NCBI RefSeq assembly: GCF_001544575.2
Contig: NZ_FCNY02000010.1
Location: forward strand, 62,001 to 126,000
Length of the DNA stretch: 64,000 nucleotides
Direction of reading: 5' to 3'
Source: Caballeronia cordobensis
GTDB lineage: Bacteria; Pseudomonadota; Gammaproteobacteria; Burkholderiales; Burkholderiaceae
Shown: positions 42,942 to 50,215 of the stretch, in pieces
Position numbering within the stretch: the stretch's first letter is position 1
Layout of the letters: the number at the start of each line of letters is the position of its first letter
Notes under the pieces: model-generated
Databases searched by the model: none
What the model was told of the DNA's origin: nothing
What the model saw: the letters and a program-made list of their open reading frames with translations, nothing else
Made by a program: the position numbers and the translations under genes

Positions 42942-43973
42942 ATGAACACCATGAAAGTACATGCACCCGTCCTTGCTGTTGACGTCGGATATGGCAACAC
43001 TAAGATCGCCTTCCGCAACGGCTCCGACGTGTCGACCTTTATGTTTCCGTCGCTGACCCCGCCGTACAAGGCACACACGATCGCCAAAGAGAGCGCGGGT
43101 TTGATCACGACGCCCAAGACTGTCGCGGTGGACGTCGAGGGAAAGCGCTATCAAGTGGGTCCCGGCGTGCTGTTGAGCTCGCGTAACGGGGACGCGGGGG
43201 CGACACTTAACGACGACTATTGCACGACTGCCAGCTATGCCGCGCTGCTGGCCGGTGCGTTCCACTTCGCGAACATCGCATCAGTCGACCGCCTGGTTCT
43301 CGGCCTGCCGATGAGGAATTTCCACACCCACGTTGCTCATTTGCGCAGTGCGTTTGCTGGTAATAATTCATACGGCGACGTGGAGTTCGATGTCGGCAGC
43401 GTCATCGTGCTTCCACAGCCCCTCGGCGCATTGGTCAACTTCTCGCGGTACCACGAGTTCGACAAGGAAGACCCGCACCTCATCATCGATGTCGGCTACT
43501 TCACTACGGACTGGGTGGTAGCAACCGGGCTGACGATCGACGAAGAGCGCAGCGGCGGCCACCACAGCGGCGCGTCTCACTATTACGAAGCCATCGCCGC
43601 AGTCATCAAGGAAAAGCTGCATATCGACACGCAGGGGATTGAGCGGATCGACAAGGCGCTGCGCACGGGATCGACTCTCCTGCTCAACGGGAACGACTAT
43701 GACTTGCAAGATTTTCTGCCGGCGGCGCAGACGGTTATCGACGCCGCGGTTAAAGCTATTCAAGCAGGCGTGAAGAACACAGTGGACATTCGCTCCATCG
43801 TTCTAACTGGTGGCGGTGCGGCTCTGTATAGGTCTGAGATTCAAGCGCGGTTTCCCCATTTGAGGATCGACCATATGGCAGAGCCATGCTTCACGAATGT
43901 AAGGGGGTTCCTCGCCGCTGGTGAGGCAACGCTGCTGCGCGACAAGAAGCGCAAGGAAGCGGTGCCCGCATGA
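42942..43973 (+). CDS. PRTRC system protein D, actin-like (ParM/StbA-related)
   Basis: 343 residues from MNTMKVHAPVLAVDVGYGNT, with GGAGAGAGA before the ATG. The actin/Hsp70 ATPase signatures are present: phosphate-1 LAVDVGYGNTKIAF (about residue 10), phosphate-2 IIDVGYFTTDWVV near 180, and adenosine motif IVLTGGGAALYR near 285. By family it forms filaments that segregate plasmid DNA. It is separated from the main PRTRC operon by 23 kb. The next gene overlaps by 4 bp. Confidence 0.92.
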   Translation: MNTMKVHAPVLAVDVGYGNTKIAFRNGSDVSTFMFPSLTPPYKAHTIAKESAGLITTPKTVAVDVEGKRYQVGPGVLLSSRNGDAGATLNDDYCTTASYAALLAGAFHFANIASVDRLVLGLPMRNFHTHVAHLRSAFAGNNSYGDVEFDVGSVIVLPQPLGALVNFSRYHEFDKEDPHLIIDVGYFTTDWVVATGLTIDEERSGGHHSGASHYYEAIAAVIKEKLHIDTQGIERIDKALRTGSTLLLNGNDYDLQDFLPAAQTVIDAAVKAIQAGVKNTVDIRSIVLTGGGAALYRSEIQARFPHLRIDHMAEPCFTNVRGFLAAGEATLLRDKKRKEAVPA

Positions 43974-44299
43974 CAGGCGCTTTGGAGATCAAGGTAACAA
44001 TCAGCGAGATCGCGACGCCAACGTTGTTTGATGCTCTAGTCGCGATCTCCAATCCGAGGCAACGCGCAGCGTTGCTCAAGCGCTTAGCGGAAGATGCTTT
44101 GCGGGGCAGTGTCCAGGTTCCTCGTGCAGGAGTGACTAGCACGCCAACGTCAGCCAACGCATCCGCAACGACGAAAGCTGCAAGGGGTCCTGCGCCAAGC
44201 GAGGCAACTCCCGTCGCTGCTAAGCAAATCGCGCCAGTTCAGGATGATCAGCCTGATTTCGACTACGCGTTCCTGGCGGAAAACTTGAATCTAGGGTGA
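43970..44299 (+). CDS. Partner protein of the actin-like gene
   Basis: 109 residues, MTGALEIKVTISEIATPTLF. A folded-looking helical N-terminus (about 15-45, ALVAISNPRQRAALLKRLAE) is followed by a Thr/Ala-rich, apparently disordered tail ending DYAFLAENLNLG. Size, translational coupling and place resemble ParR/StbB-type adaptors that connect ParM filaments to DNA, but sequence similarity was not established. Confidence 0.62.
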   Translation: MTGALEIKVTISEIATPTLFDALVAISNPRQRAALLKRLAEDALRGSVQVPRAGVTSTPTSANASATTKAARGPAPSEATPVAAKQIAPVQDDQPDFDYAFLAENLNLG

Positions 44300-44458
44300 G
44301 CCTGAGCTAGATGGAGAAGGCACATGCCGCTTCGCAGATCGGCGTTTAGCGCCAACAGAAGCGCAGCGGCGTGGGCTTTCGTCGACGGCTTGACTTCGCC
44401 TAGTTGTTGGCAGAATAGGGACATGTATAGTGCAATTTGCAAAGGCAACGGAGGAATA

Positions 44459-44611
44459 ATGAGCTTCATCGAAAACTTGGCACAGCTTGACTGGACTCGC
44501 GGCGTTCGCATGTGGATTCTCGTGGCCGCCGCGCTCGCTGCGTGCGAGGCAGGCTATCTGTTTCATCGCGCTGTGTTCCGCTCAGCCAAAGGAGCCGATG
44601 ATGTACGGTAA
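44459..44611 (+). CDS. Small membrane protein
   Basis: 50 residues: MSFIENLAQLDWTRGVRMWI, one hydrophobic helix (ILVAAALAACEAGYLF), then a short charged end. GGAGGAATA precedes the ATG. Overlaps the following gene by 11 bp. Unknown function. Confidence 0.62.
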   Translation: MSFIENLAQLDWTRGVRMWILVAAALAACEAGYLFHRAVFRSAKGADDVR

Positions 44612-44834
44612 GTTCTTGGCCTTGCCCTTGATTGCACGTCGGGCGCTGACTGCAGGAGCTCTTTTTTTCGTCGCGTGCGTCGCTGCCCGCTTGCCGGATA
44701 CACCGTTGTGTAACTGGATTTTTGGGCTCTCGCTCGTCGGTTCCTTCTGGGCTAGCGGCGTGATGGTTCCTGGGATAAAGCTCGCGCTTTATGTGTTCAA
44801 AGTTGCCTTGAGAGTTAAGGCTAGTACATGGTGA
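44601..44834 (+). CDS. Small membrane protein with two or three helices
   Basis: 77 residues from MYGKFLALPLIARRALTAGA, with GGAG 6 bases upstream. Hydrophobic segments at about 14-28, 38-55 and 56-70 suggest an inner-membrane protein. Forms a pair with the 44459-44611 gene. No family recognised. A bidirectional terminator follows. Confidence 0.65.
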   Translation: MYGKFLALPLIARRALTAGALFFVACVAARLPDTPLCNWIFGLSLVGSFWASGVMVPGIKLALYVFKVALRVKASTW

Positions 44835-44859
44835 GCACTGAAAGCTACAGACGAAAAAA

Positions 44860-44881
44860 AACCCGGCTCATTGGCCGGGTT
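44860..44881. terminator. Bidirectional terminator
   Basis: AACCCGGCTCATTGGCCGGGTT between convergent genes (44601-44834 and 44901-45125), with A-run on one side and TTTTGTTTTC on the other. Confidence 0.88.
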
Positions 44882-44900
44882 TTGTTTTCATAGATGGACA

Positions 44901-45125
44901 TCAATGCAGCAGGGTCACCCCTTGTGCGTTCGCCTGTCGACGAATGCAGTAAAACCAAGCAGTGTCCAGCGTGACGCCTTGTTTCTCCAGTCGGGCATGA
45001 CCGCCTCGCTTCCGGTCGATGACGTCATAGGCTTCCGCCTCCGACTTTCCTACCCTGACCGAGCCGTTCTCGACACCGGAAGTCGCCACGATTTCATACC
45101 GGCCAACAATCATGCTGAAGCTCAT
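44901..45125 (-). CDS. Small hypothetical protein
   Basis: 74 residues from MSFSMIVGRYEIVATSGVEN, with GGAG upstream. Beta-rich N-terminus, then VRVGKSEAEAYDVIDRKRGG and a short Cys-containing end. No family recognised. Follows the primase gene in the same direction with a leader stem-loop. Confidence 0.6.
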   Translation of the reverse strand: MSFSMIVGRYEIVATSGVENGSVRVGKSEAEAYDVIDRKRGGHARLEKQGVTLDTAWFYCIRRQANAQGVTLLH

Positions 45126-45162
45126 TTCCTTTTCTCCATTGGACAAGCTCGGGCGGATTGCG

Positions 45163-45191
45163 GCCCCAGCGGGGACGAATCCCCACCGGGC
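45163..45191 (-). promoter_or_regulatory. Leader stem-loop, 44901-45125 gene
   Basis: Minus strand: GCCC-GGU-GGGGA, loop UUCG, UCCCC-GCU-GGGGC. Confidence 0.65.
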
Positions 45192-45232
45192 AGAAAGTTA
45201 CTGTTAGCAGCCAGACGGCCGCGGAATCAAAA

Positions 45233-46315
45233 TCAAACGTGCAGTGCTTCGGGTTCGTCGCGGCGGACCACCATTGCCACTGCAGGGCGATGCGCTGCCT
45301 GAGACGCACACCACTCGTCGGCAAAATCCGTTTCCCGCTTTTTGGGCCGGTGAACCATAGCGGTGTAGCCTTCAGCTCGCAGCCGCTTCGCCAGCTTCAA
45401 TGCAGCATCGACGCCCGGCGATTTGCCGGTGCGGGGATCGACCGCATCGAAGTCCGCGAAGATATGAACGACTCGAATTCCTAGGCCGTCCGGCACAACA
45501 AAATCGGCGAGAAGGATGCGATTCAGGCAGTACCAGACCGGCACACCGAAGAGCATGTGCGCGGCATACGCCGTCTCGAGACCTTCCGCGACGCCGATCT
45601 CGCCATCGACTGGATCCATCAGCCGGACTGCGCCGCCGTTGAGCTTATGAAGCGTCACGTCGTGCAACTTGGCCGGAAGGATCTCGCCATCGCTAGTGAC
45701 GATCGACGCCTTCGCCGGTTCCGTGCGTTCAAGGAACGTGCGGTGCAGCGTCCCGAGTCGGCCGTCCGGCAATGTGAATCGAGCAAGGATGCCCGGCCAC
45801 TGACCGATGACTTTCTTCTCGTGCCGGTAATCGAGCATCGCCATGCGCAGCGCTGCGGACGGCGCCACTGTCAAACCCGGCACCCGATTGCGCAGGTATC
45901 GCGCAACGAGGCCATCGGAACCGACCAGCGTCGCGCGATCCCACATCGAGTCGAGGCGCTTGCGCGCCCACTCGGGATCGACCTTTCTGCCGGGCGCCGG
46001 GGCCACCGGTTGCGCTCGGCTTTGCCGTGCGTCGGCCAGACTGCCGCCTTCGAGTTCAATCATGAGTTCGCGGAAGGTCATCCCGGCGGACTTGCAGATG
46101 AGCTCGAAGCCGTCGCCAGCTTTACGGTCGCCGTCGTTGCACTTGCGGCAGACCCAGTCGCCGCGGCCGCGGTTGTTGTCGTAGGTGAAGCGGTCGTTTC
46201 CGCCGCAGATGGGACAGGGTGCGCCCTTCCCGGTCAATGAGCTTGCGGGCACTCCATACTTCTGGAGCAACGCAATCCACTGTTCCGGGGACAGCTTGAT
46301 GTCCTTGATATTCAT
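45233..46315 (-). CDS. P4-type primase with Toprim domain
   Basis: 360 residues from MNIKDIKLSPEQWIALLQKY, with GGAG 6 bases before the ATG. The N-terminal zinc ribbon CPICGGNDRF...WVCRKC (about residues 34-64) is the primase zinc-binding domain. A Toprim-like core follows with GEIGVAEGLETAYAAHML and VVHIFADFDAVDPRT. Probably primes replication or conjugal complementary-strand synthesis. A hairpin with AUCGACC lies in its leader (46342-46363). Confidence 0.9.
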   Translation of the reverse strand: MNIKDIKLSPEQWIALLQKYGVPASSLTGKGAPCPICGGNDRFTYDNNRGRGDWVCRKCNDGDRKAGDGFELICKSAGMTFRELMIELEGGSLADARQSRAQPVAPAPGRKVDPEWARKRLDSMWDRATLVGSDGLVARYLRNRVPGLTVAPSAALRMAMLDYRHEKKVIGQWPGILARFTLPDGRLGTLHRTFLERTEPAKASIVTSDGEILPAKLHDVTLHKLNGGAVRLMDPVDGEIGVAEGLETAYAAHMLFGVPVWYCLNRILLADFVVPDGLGIRVVHIFADFDAVDPRTGKSPGVDAALKLAKRLRAEGYTAMVHRPKKRETDFADEWCASQAAHRPAVAMVVRRDEPEALHV

Positions 46316-46341
46316 TGGCACTCCAGTAGTGGTGTGGTTGA

Positions 46342-46363
46342 GGTCGATGCCTGAACAGGCGGT
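46342..46363 (-). promoter_or_regulatory. 5'-type hairpin with AUCGACC in primase leader
   Basis: GCCUG-UU-CAGGC followed by AUCGACC on the minus strand. Same design as the 5' hairpins of the regulon promoters but with an entirely different stem, and no box or -10 at the expected spacing. Confidence 0.55.
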
Positions 46364-46375
46364 AAAACCGTGCTC

Positions 46376-46424
46376 AAAAAAGCCGCCCGACTCGCGCAAG
46401 GCGAGCACGGTCGGCGGCTTTTTT
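46376..46424 (-). terminator. Terminator between SSB and primase genes
   Basis: Long stem AAAAAAGCCGCC(C)GAC... with T-runs on both sides, so it can act in either direction. Located between the SSB gene (end 46569) and the primase. Confidence 0.8.
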
Positions 46425-46568
46425 CAGCAGGGAAAGCGAAAGGCGGGTGTCGCGACAGCGAGGGCGCGTCGCACAGGAAGAGACGCTTCGCGGCTTCGCC
46501 GACCGTTTCCGGTTCGACGAAGCAACGAAGGTGAGAAGAAACAGGAAGCGAGGTGAGCCGTTACGGGA

Positions 46569-47108
46569 TCAAATCGCAGCCCACTCGCGTCGCGTTAGGT
46601 AAGCGTTGAAGGGAATGTCATCCATGTCATCAAACCCACCGCCACCACCATGCGACGTCGATTGCGGTTCGCGATTCGCCGGCGCAGGGTTGCTCGATCG
46701 CGGCTGCTGCGAGCGTTCTTGACGTGCCGGGCGTTGGCTCTCGAAGCCGTCACTGGATGAACGATCGCCCGTAGAGCGGCCGCCGAGCATTTGCATCTGG
46801 TCTGCGACGATTTCCGTCGAGTACCGCTCCTGCCCGGCTTGGTCCGTGTACTTGCGCGTGCGGATTCTGCCTTCGATGTACACCGACGAGCCCTTCTTCA
46901 GATACTCATTGACGATCTCAGCCAGCCGACCGAAGAACGACACTCGATGCCATTCGGTCTGCTCCTTCATTTCGCCCGAGGCCTTGTCTTTATAGCGATC
47001 GGTCGTTGCGAGTCGGATATTGGCGACCGCATCGCCGCTCGGCAGGTAGCGCGTCTCAGGATCAGCCCCGAGGTTGCCGACGAGGATGACTTTGTTTACT
47101 GATGCCAT
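46569..47108 (-). CDS. ssb: Single-stranded DNA-binding protein
   Basis: 179 residues from MASVNKVILVGNLGADPETR. The OB-fold (about 1-110) contains GNLGADPETRYLPSGDAVAN, LATTDRYKD and WHRVSFFGRLAEIVNEYLKK, matching bacterial SSB. The Gly/Arg/Ser/Pro linker leads to DDMDDIPF, but this acidic tip is not terminal: twelve residues (NAYLTRREWAAI) follow it, unlike chromosomal SSB. Encoded after a KfrB-like-domain gene in a housekeeping operon. Confidence 0.93.
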   Translation of the reverse strand: MASVNKVILVGNLGADPETRYLPSGDAVANIRLATTDRYKDKASGEMKEQTEWHRVSFFGRLAEIVNEYLKKGSSVYIEGRIRTRKYTDQAGQERYSTEIVADQMQMLGGRSTGDRSSSDGFESQRPARQERSQQPRSSNPAPANREPQSTSHGGGGGFDDMDDIPFNAYLTRREWAAI

Positions 47109-47120
47109 AACTAACTCCCT

Positions 47121-47903
47121 TTAAGATTTTTTGGAAATAGACCAAAGCCACTTGTCCCACAGGACTTGCTCGCCGCTGGCGTCTAGCTTAGGTCGCCCAC
47201 GTCCATCGACTGCTGGCACTTTGGTTTTGCCGATCCGCTTGACTTCAACGCGGTCGCCGATGCGACAGGCCGACTCTGCGATTGCGTCACGGAGGCCTTC
47301 GCCTTGGAGAACGTGCGTCTCGCCGCGATGCTCGAGCGTCACGCAAAACGATTCATACGTCTTGCCAGGGCGCTTGCCATCGGGGAATCGTTTCTCCCCC
47401 CACTCTCTCAAGACCCCGTACCTCGCGCGCTCGGTCCGCCGATGTGACGACTCAGCGGGTCGAGGGGGCGCTGTCACGACGGCGTCCGTAACTTCTGGCC
47501 GGGGTCGCGCGTCGCTGACATTGACTGGTCGAACGGGTTTGGCGTCGAGCGAAGGCGTGTCTTGCGCATGAGCGCCCCTGAGTGCAGCCGCAATGGCGTC
47601 GGTCAACGTGCCCCTGTACTCGTGCAGCACTTCCCAGTGCGGCGCGAGCGCCGGTATCAGCTTCATGCCGACAGCCGTTGGTCGCAGCTCGTAGTCGAAC
47701 GCCGGACGAAACTGCACGACGACTCCACCTTCATCGCGGAACAACATCGGTTGTCCTGCGATGGCGATGTGCCGTTCGTTGGCACCGCCCTTACCGACCT
47801 CGATCGGGGATGAATGGCTTGTGGGATTGTCGCTGCGACGCTGCGGCTGCGGCGTCACTCCGAAAAGCGTCCCGATCAGCCGGCCGAATGTTGATGTGGT
47901 CAT
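47121..47903 (-). CDS. Protein with plasmid primase/KfrB-type C-terminal domain
   Basis: 260 residues, MTTSTFGRLIGTLFGVTPQP. The C-terminal 110 residues (YGVLREWGEKRFPDGKRPGK, SFCVTLEHRGETHVLQGEGL, CRIGDRVEVKRIGKTKV) match a domain found in plasmid TraC/primase and KfrB proteins. The N-terminal half is variable with a PTS/PR-rich centre. GGAGG precedes the ATG. Ends just after the SSB start region, so both are cotranscribed. Confidence 0.65.
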   Translation of the reverse strand: MTTSTFGRLIGTLFGVTPQPQRRSDNPTSHSSPIEVGKGGANERHIAIAGQPMLFRDEGGVVVQFRPAFDYELRPTAVGMKLIPALAPHWEVLHEYRGTLTDAIAAALRGAHAQDTPSLDAKPVRPVNVSDARPRPEVTDAVVTAPPRPAESSHRRTERARYGVLREWGEKRFPDGKRPGKTYESFCVTLEHRGETHVLQGEGLRDAIAESACRIGDRVEVKRIGKTKVPAVDGRGRPKLDASGEQVLWDKWLWSISKKS

Positions 47904-47913
47904 CGTCGGCCTC

Positions 47914-48348
47914 CTACACCAGCGTGCCGAAGCACTCGCGACGCACCTCTTCCATGTCGCGCTTGAGCAGCGGGTTGCTCAGGATGACGTCTTGCAAGAA
48001 CTCGGGATCGACGCCGTTGATCTGGCAGACGAACCGATACGGCAGCGCCCCGCTCCAGAACTCCATGACCCAGCCGAGCGTGGCCCGGTAGTCTTCGAGT
48101 TCCATCTTTTTTCGGTTTTTGAGTCGCTCGCTGAACAACGCAGCGCAGTCCATTAACGACTCGGGCATGTTGTCGCCGCGTCTGCTGTCAGTCGCGAGAC
48201 TGATCAACGCGTCGACCATCTTGTCTTTAACGGCCTCGCTCCACAGGTGCGGATCGGGCAGCGGATCGGGCTTGGCTTGGACGCGTGTGATCGGTGCATC
48301 GGGAGCGCCAAACATGTCCAGTTGCCATGCGGCTACTTCTGCTTGCAT
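47914..48348 (-). CDS. Hypothetical protein
   Basis: 144 residues from MQAEVAAWQLDMFGAPDAPI. Helical, soluble, with WSEAVKDKMVDALISLATDS and WVMEFWSGALPYRFVCQING. No family recognised. GGAG is 7 bases before the ATG. Follows the small membrane protein gene and has a leader stem-loop (48378-48405). Confidence 0.62.
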   Translation of the reverse strand: MQAEVAAWQLDMFGAPDAPITRVQAKPDPLPDPHLWSEAVKDKMVDALISLATDSRRGDNMPESLMDCAALFSERLKNRKKMELEDYRATLGWVMEFWSGALPYRFVCQINGVDPEFLQDVILSNPLLKRDMEEVRRECFGTLV

Positions 48349-48377
48349 GGGAATCTCCGAATGAACGGGAACCCATG

Positions 48378-48405
48378 CCCGCAACGGGATGGTTTCCCGT
48401 TGGGG
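48378..48405 (-). promoter_or_regulatory. Leader stem-loop, 47914-48348 gene
   Basis: Minus strand: CCC-AACGGGA, loop AACCA, UCCCGUU-GCGGG. Confidence 0.68.
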
Positions 48406-48456
48406 TGAGGGGTCAAGACCGCCCGTGCGGGCAGTCTTGACATTCAGGCGTAGCGA

Positions 48457-48756
48457 CTAGTTGTCGGTGCCTGTCTTAAGTGGAACGACCACTGCGGACT
48501 TGGCGTACTGACGTTTGATGGGCGTGACGTTGGCGTCGGCGGGAGCCGGAGCGACAACGGCGTGCGCGGGCGCCTTCGAATCCTCAGCTTTCTCCTCTTT
48601 CAGCGCCGCCTTGATGGATCTCTTGATCCAGACAGCGACGGTGGCAGAGACAAACAGAAAGGCGAAGAACGAATGCGCCGCAAACCACAGGGCAAAGCAA
48701 ACAGCGACCAACCAGCCGGGCGACTTCATCGCCTTCATAACCAACTGCTTCGGCAT
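48457..48756 (-). CDS. Small membrane protein
   Basis: 99 residues from MPKQLVMKAMKSPGWLVAVC. Two adjacent hydrophobic segments (about 14-50) make a hairpin in the membrane; the C-terminal half is charged and Ala-rich (LKEEKAEDSKAPAHAVVAPA). GGAGAG lies upstream. First gene after the promoter at 48990-49036. Unknown function. Confidence 0.65.
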   Translation of the reverse strand: MPKQLVMKAMKSPGWLVAVCFALWFAAHSFFAFLFVSATVAVWIKRSIKAALKEEKAEDSKAPAHAVVAPAPADANVTPIKRQYAKSAVVVPLKTGTDN

Positions 48757-48956
48757 TTTTCTCTCCAGAAAAAGACGCACTAGGGGATGTCCAGCCAGTA
48801 CAGCGCTGGATGATTTTCGATGCTCGGGTGAGCAGGGAAAAACGGGCGCGCGGAGAGACGCTTTCGTCACGACTCGATGAAGGCGTGGCGGAAGCAACTC
48901 ACTGCGGATGGAAGAAGAGATCGCAAGCGCACGCACTCATGCTCAGTGGCGGCTTG

Positions 48957-49036
48957 GGTCGATGCGTCGGTGACGCGGGGATAACAGGCAATTTACGCGT
49001 GGGCCGCGAGCGCGTGCGCGCGAAAGCTCCCAATTT
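48957..49036 (-). promoter_or_regulatory. Regulon promoter and 5' hairpin, housekeeping operon
   Basis: Minus strand: box AAATTGGGAGCTTTC (49022-49036), 26 bp, -10 TAAATT (48990-48995), 10 bp, then CCC-GCGTC-ACC-GACGC-AUCGACCC (48957-48979). The leader to the first gene is about 200 nt. Confidence 0.75.
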
Positions 49037-49142
49037 CACACCGCCTTTCGATTTTCGGCTTGGAACGTGACAGCGCCGCGGTGCTCCCTTGACTTCCATT
49101 TGCCCTTGGCATGCTAGTTACATGCTCAACAGGAGGCAGCGA

Positions 49143-49859
49143 ATGTTCTTCGAAATGCTTGTCGCAGTCGGCGGCTATCACGTATTCAAAGCCATCAAGC
49201 GGCGGAGCCGATCCGGTCCGCGCAGCGCCCATCGCGCAAAACGCTCGTCGGACGATATCGGTGCGGCCGGCGAGGCTCTGGCTCAAGCAAAGCTTCGAAC
49301 GACCCTCAGGTGGCTGTGCGGCGATAACTTCTACCTGCACGAAGGGACGTTGCTTATAGAACATGCTCCCGGGACTGCGTTCCCTACCGCAGAGATCGAT
49401 CACCTCGCGATTACGCCGTTCGGCGTCTTCGTTTTCGAGACGAAGAATTGGTCCGGCCGCATCGCGCCGTCGAATCGTCCCGGGACCCTGACACGGACTG
49501 CGCCCAACGGTAAGGCGGAAGACCGACGCTCGCCGATCGAGCAGAACCGCAGCAAGATCCGCTTCCTCCGAGAGCAGCTTCCTGCAATGTGGCCGGTCGC
49601 TGGCGCGGGTCTCGTCGTGTCGCCAGGAGTCGTCCTGCATCCGGAACTACCGACAGATCTATTGGCACTAGACGACCTCCCCCACTGGTTGCGTTCCAAG
49701 CGTGCGGAGTGCACCGGCAGGTCGACGGTGGACGTCGCCAAGGCCCGCGAAGCGGTCCTCATGTATGCGGACACCTCGACCGAAGGTTTCATGGCGCACA
49801 AGGACCGCGCGACGCGCCGGATACCGGTAATTCGGGAACGTTTCAAGTTTTTCCGCTAG
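49143..49859 (+). CDS. NERD-domain protein
   Basis: 238 residues from MFFEMLVAVGGYHVFKAIKR, with AGGAGGC upstream; an earlier TTG start lacks a site. One N-terminal hydrophobic segment suggests membrane anchoring. The NERD nuclease-related domain shows IGAAGEALAQAKL, TAEIDHLAITPFGVFVFETK and NWSG near residues 45-110. NERD proteins are predicted DNA-processing nucleases on plasmids. A basic C-terminus follows. Confidence 0.85.
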   Translation: MFFEMLVAVGGYHVFKAIKRRSRSGPRSAHRAKRSSDDIGAAGEALAQAKLRTTLRWLCGDNFYLHEGTLLIEHAPGTAFPTAEIDHLAITPFGVFVFETKNWSGRIAPSNRPGTLTRTAPNGKAEDRRSPIEQNRSKIRFLREQLPAMWPVAGAGLVVSPGVVLHPELPTDLLALDDLPHWLRSKRAECTGRSTVDVAKAREAVLMYADTSTEGFMAHKDRATRRIPVIRERFKFFR

Positions 49860-50215
49860 GTAATCACTTCCACATCAGAACTCAGAAACTGCTTAAGTGT
49901 TTCGTGAATGAACCGTTAATCGTTTGCGGGGGTGGACAAAAACGCTACCTTTCGCTCCAGGAAGGGGAAAGACGGGGTAAAAACGGCGTCTTTTGATGTC
50001 AGACGTGCTGGGGAGCGCCGTTACGATCGCTTACATCTGTGAGAAAGAACGTCCTCCGGCGGGAAACGTTGCACGAAATGAGAGGTGCCGCTCGCGAATG
50101 AATGTCGGCAGATGCGGCTCGTTGCGTACTGGCACCATTTTCTTATCCGCGAGCGAAGTCCTCGCGGGGGTTTGAACGCAGCGCGCGGGGGCGCTGCAAC
50201 ATCTGGAGAGAAGTT
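49860..50215. other. 356-bp intergenic stretch
   Basis: Contains a weak copy of the regulon box on the plus strand (AAAACGCTACCTTTC at 49939-49953) with a TAAAAA at 24 bp; spacing is 24 rather than 26, so it is only a candidate promoter for the downstream coiled-coil and activator genes. No gene seen. Confidence 0.5.
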
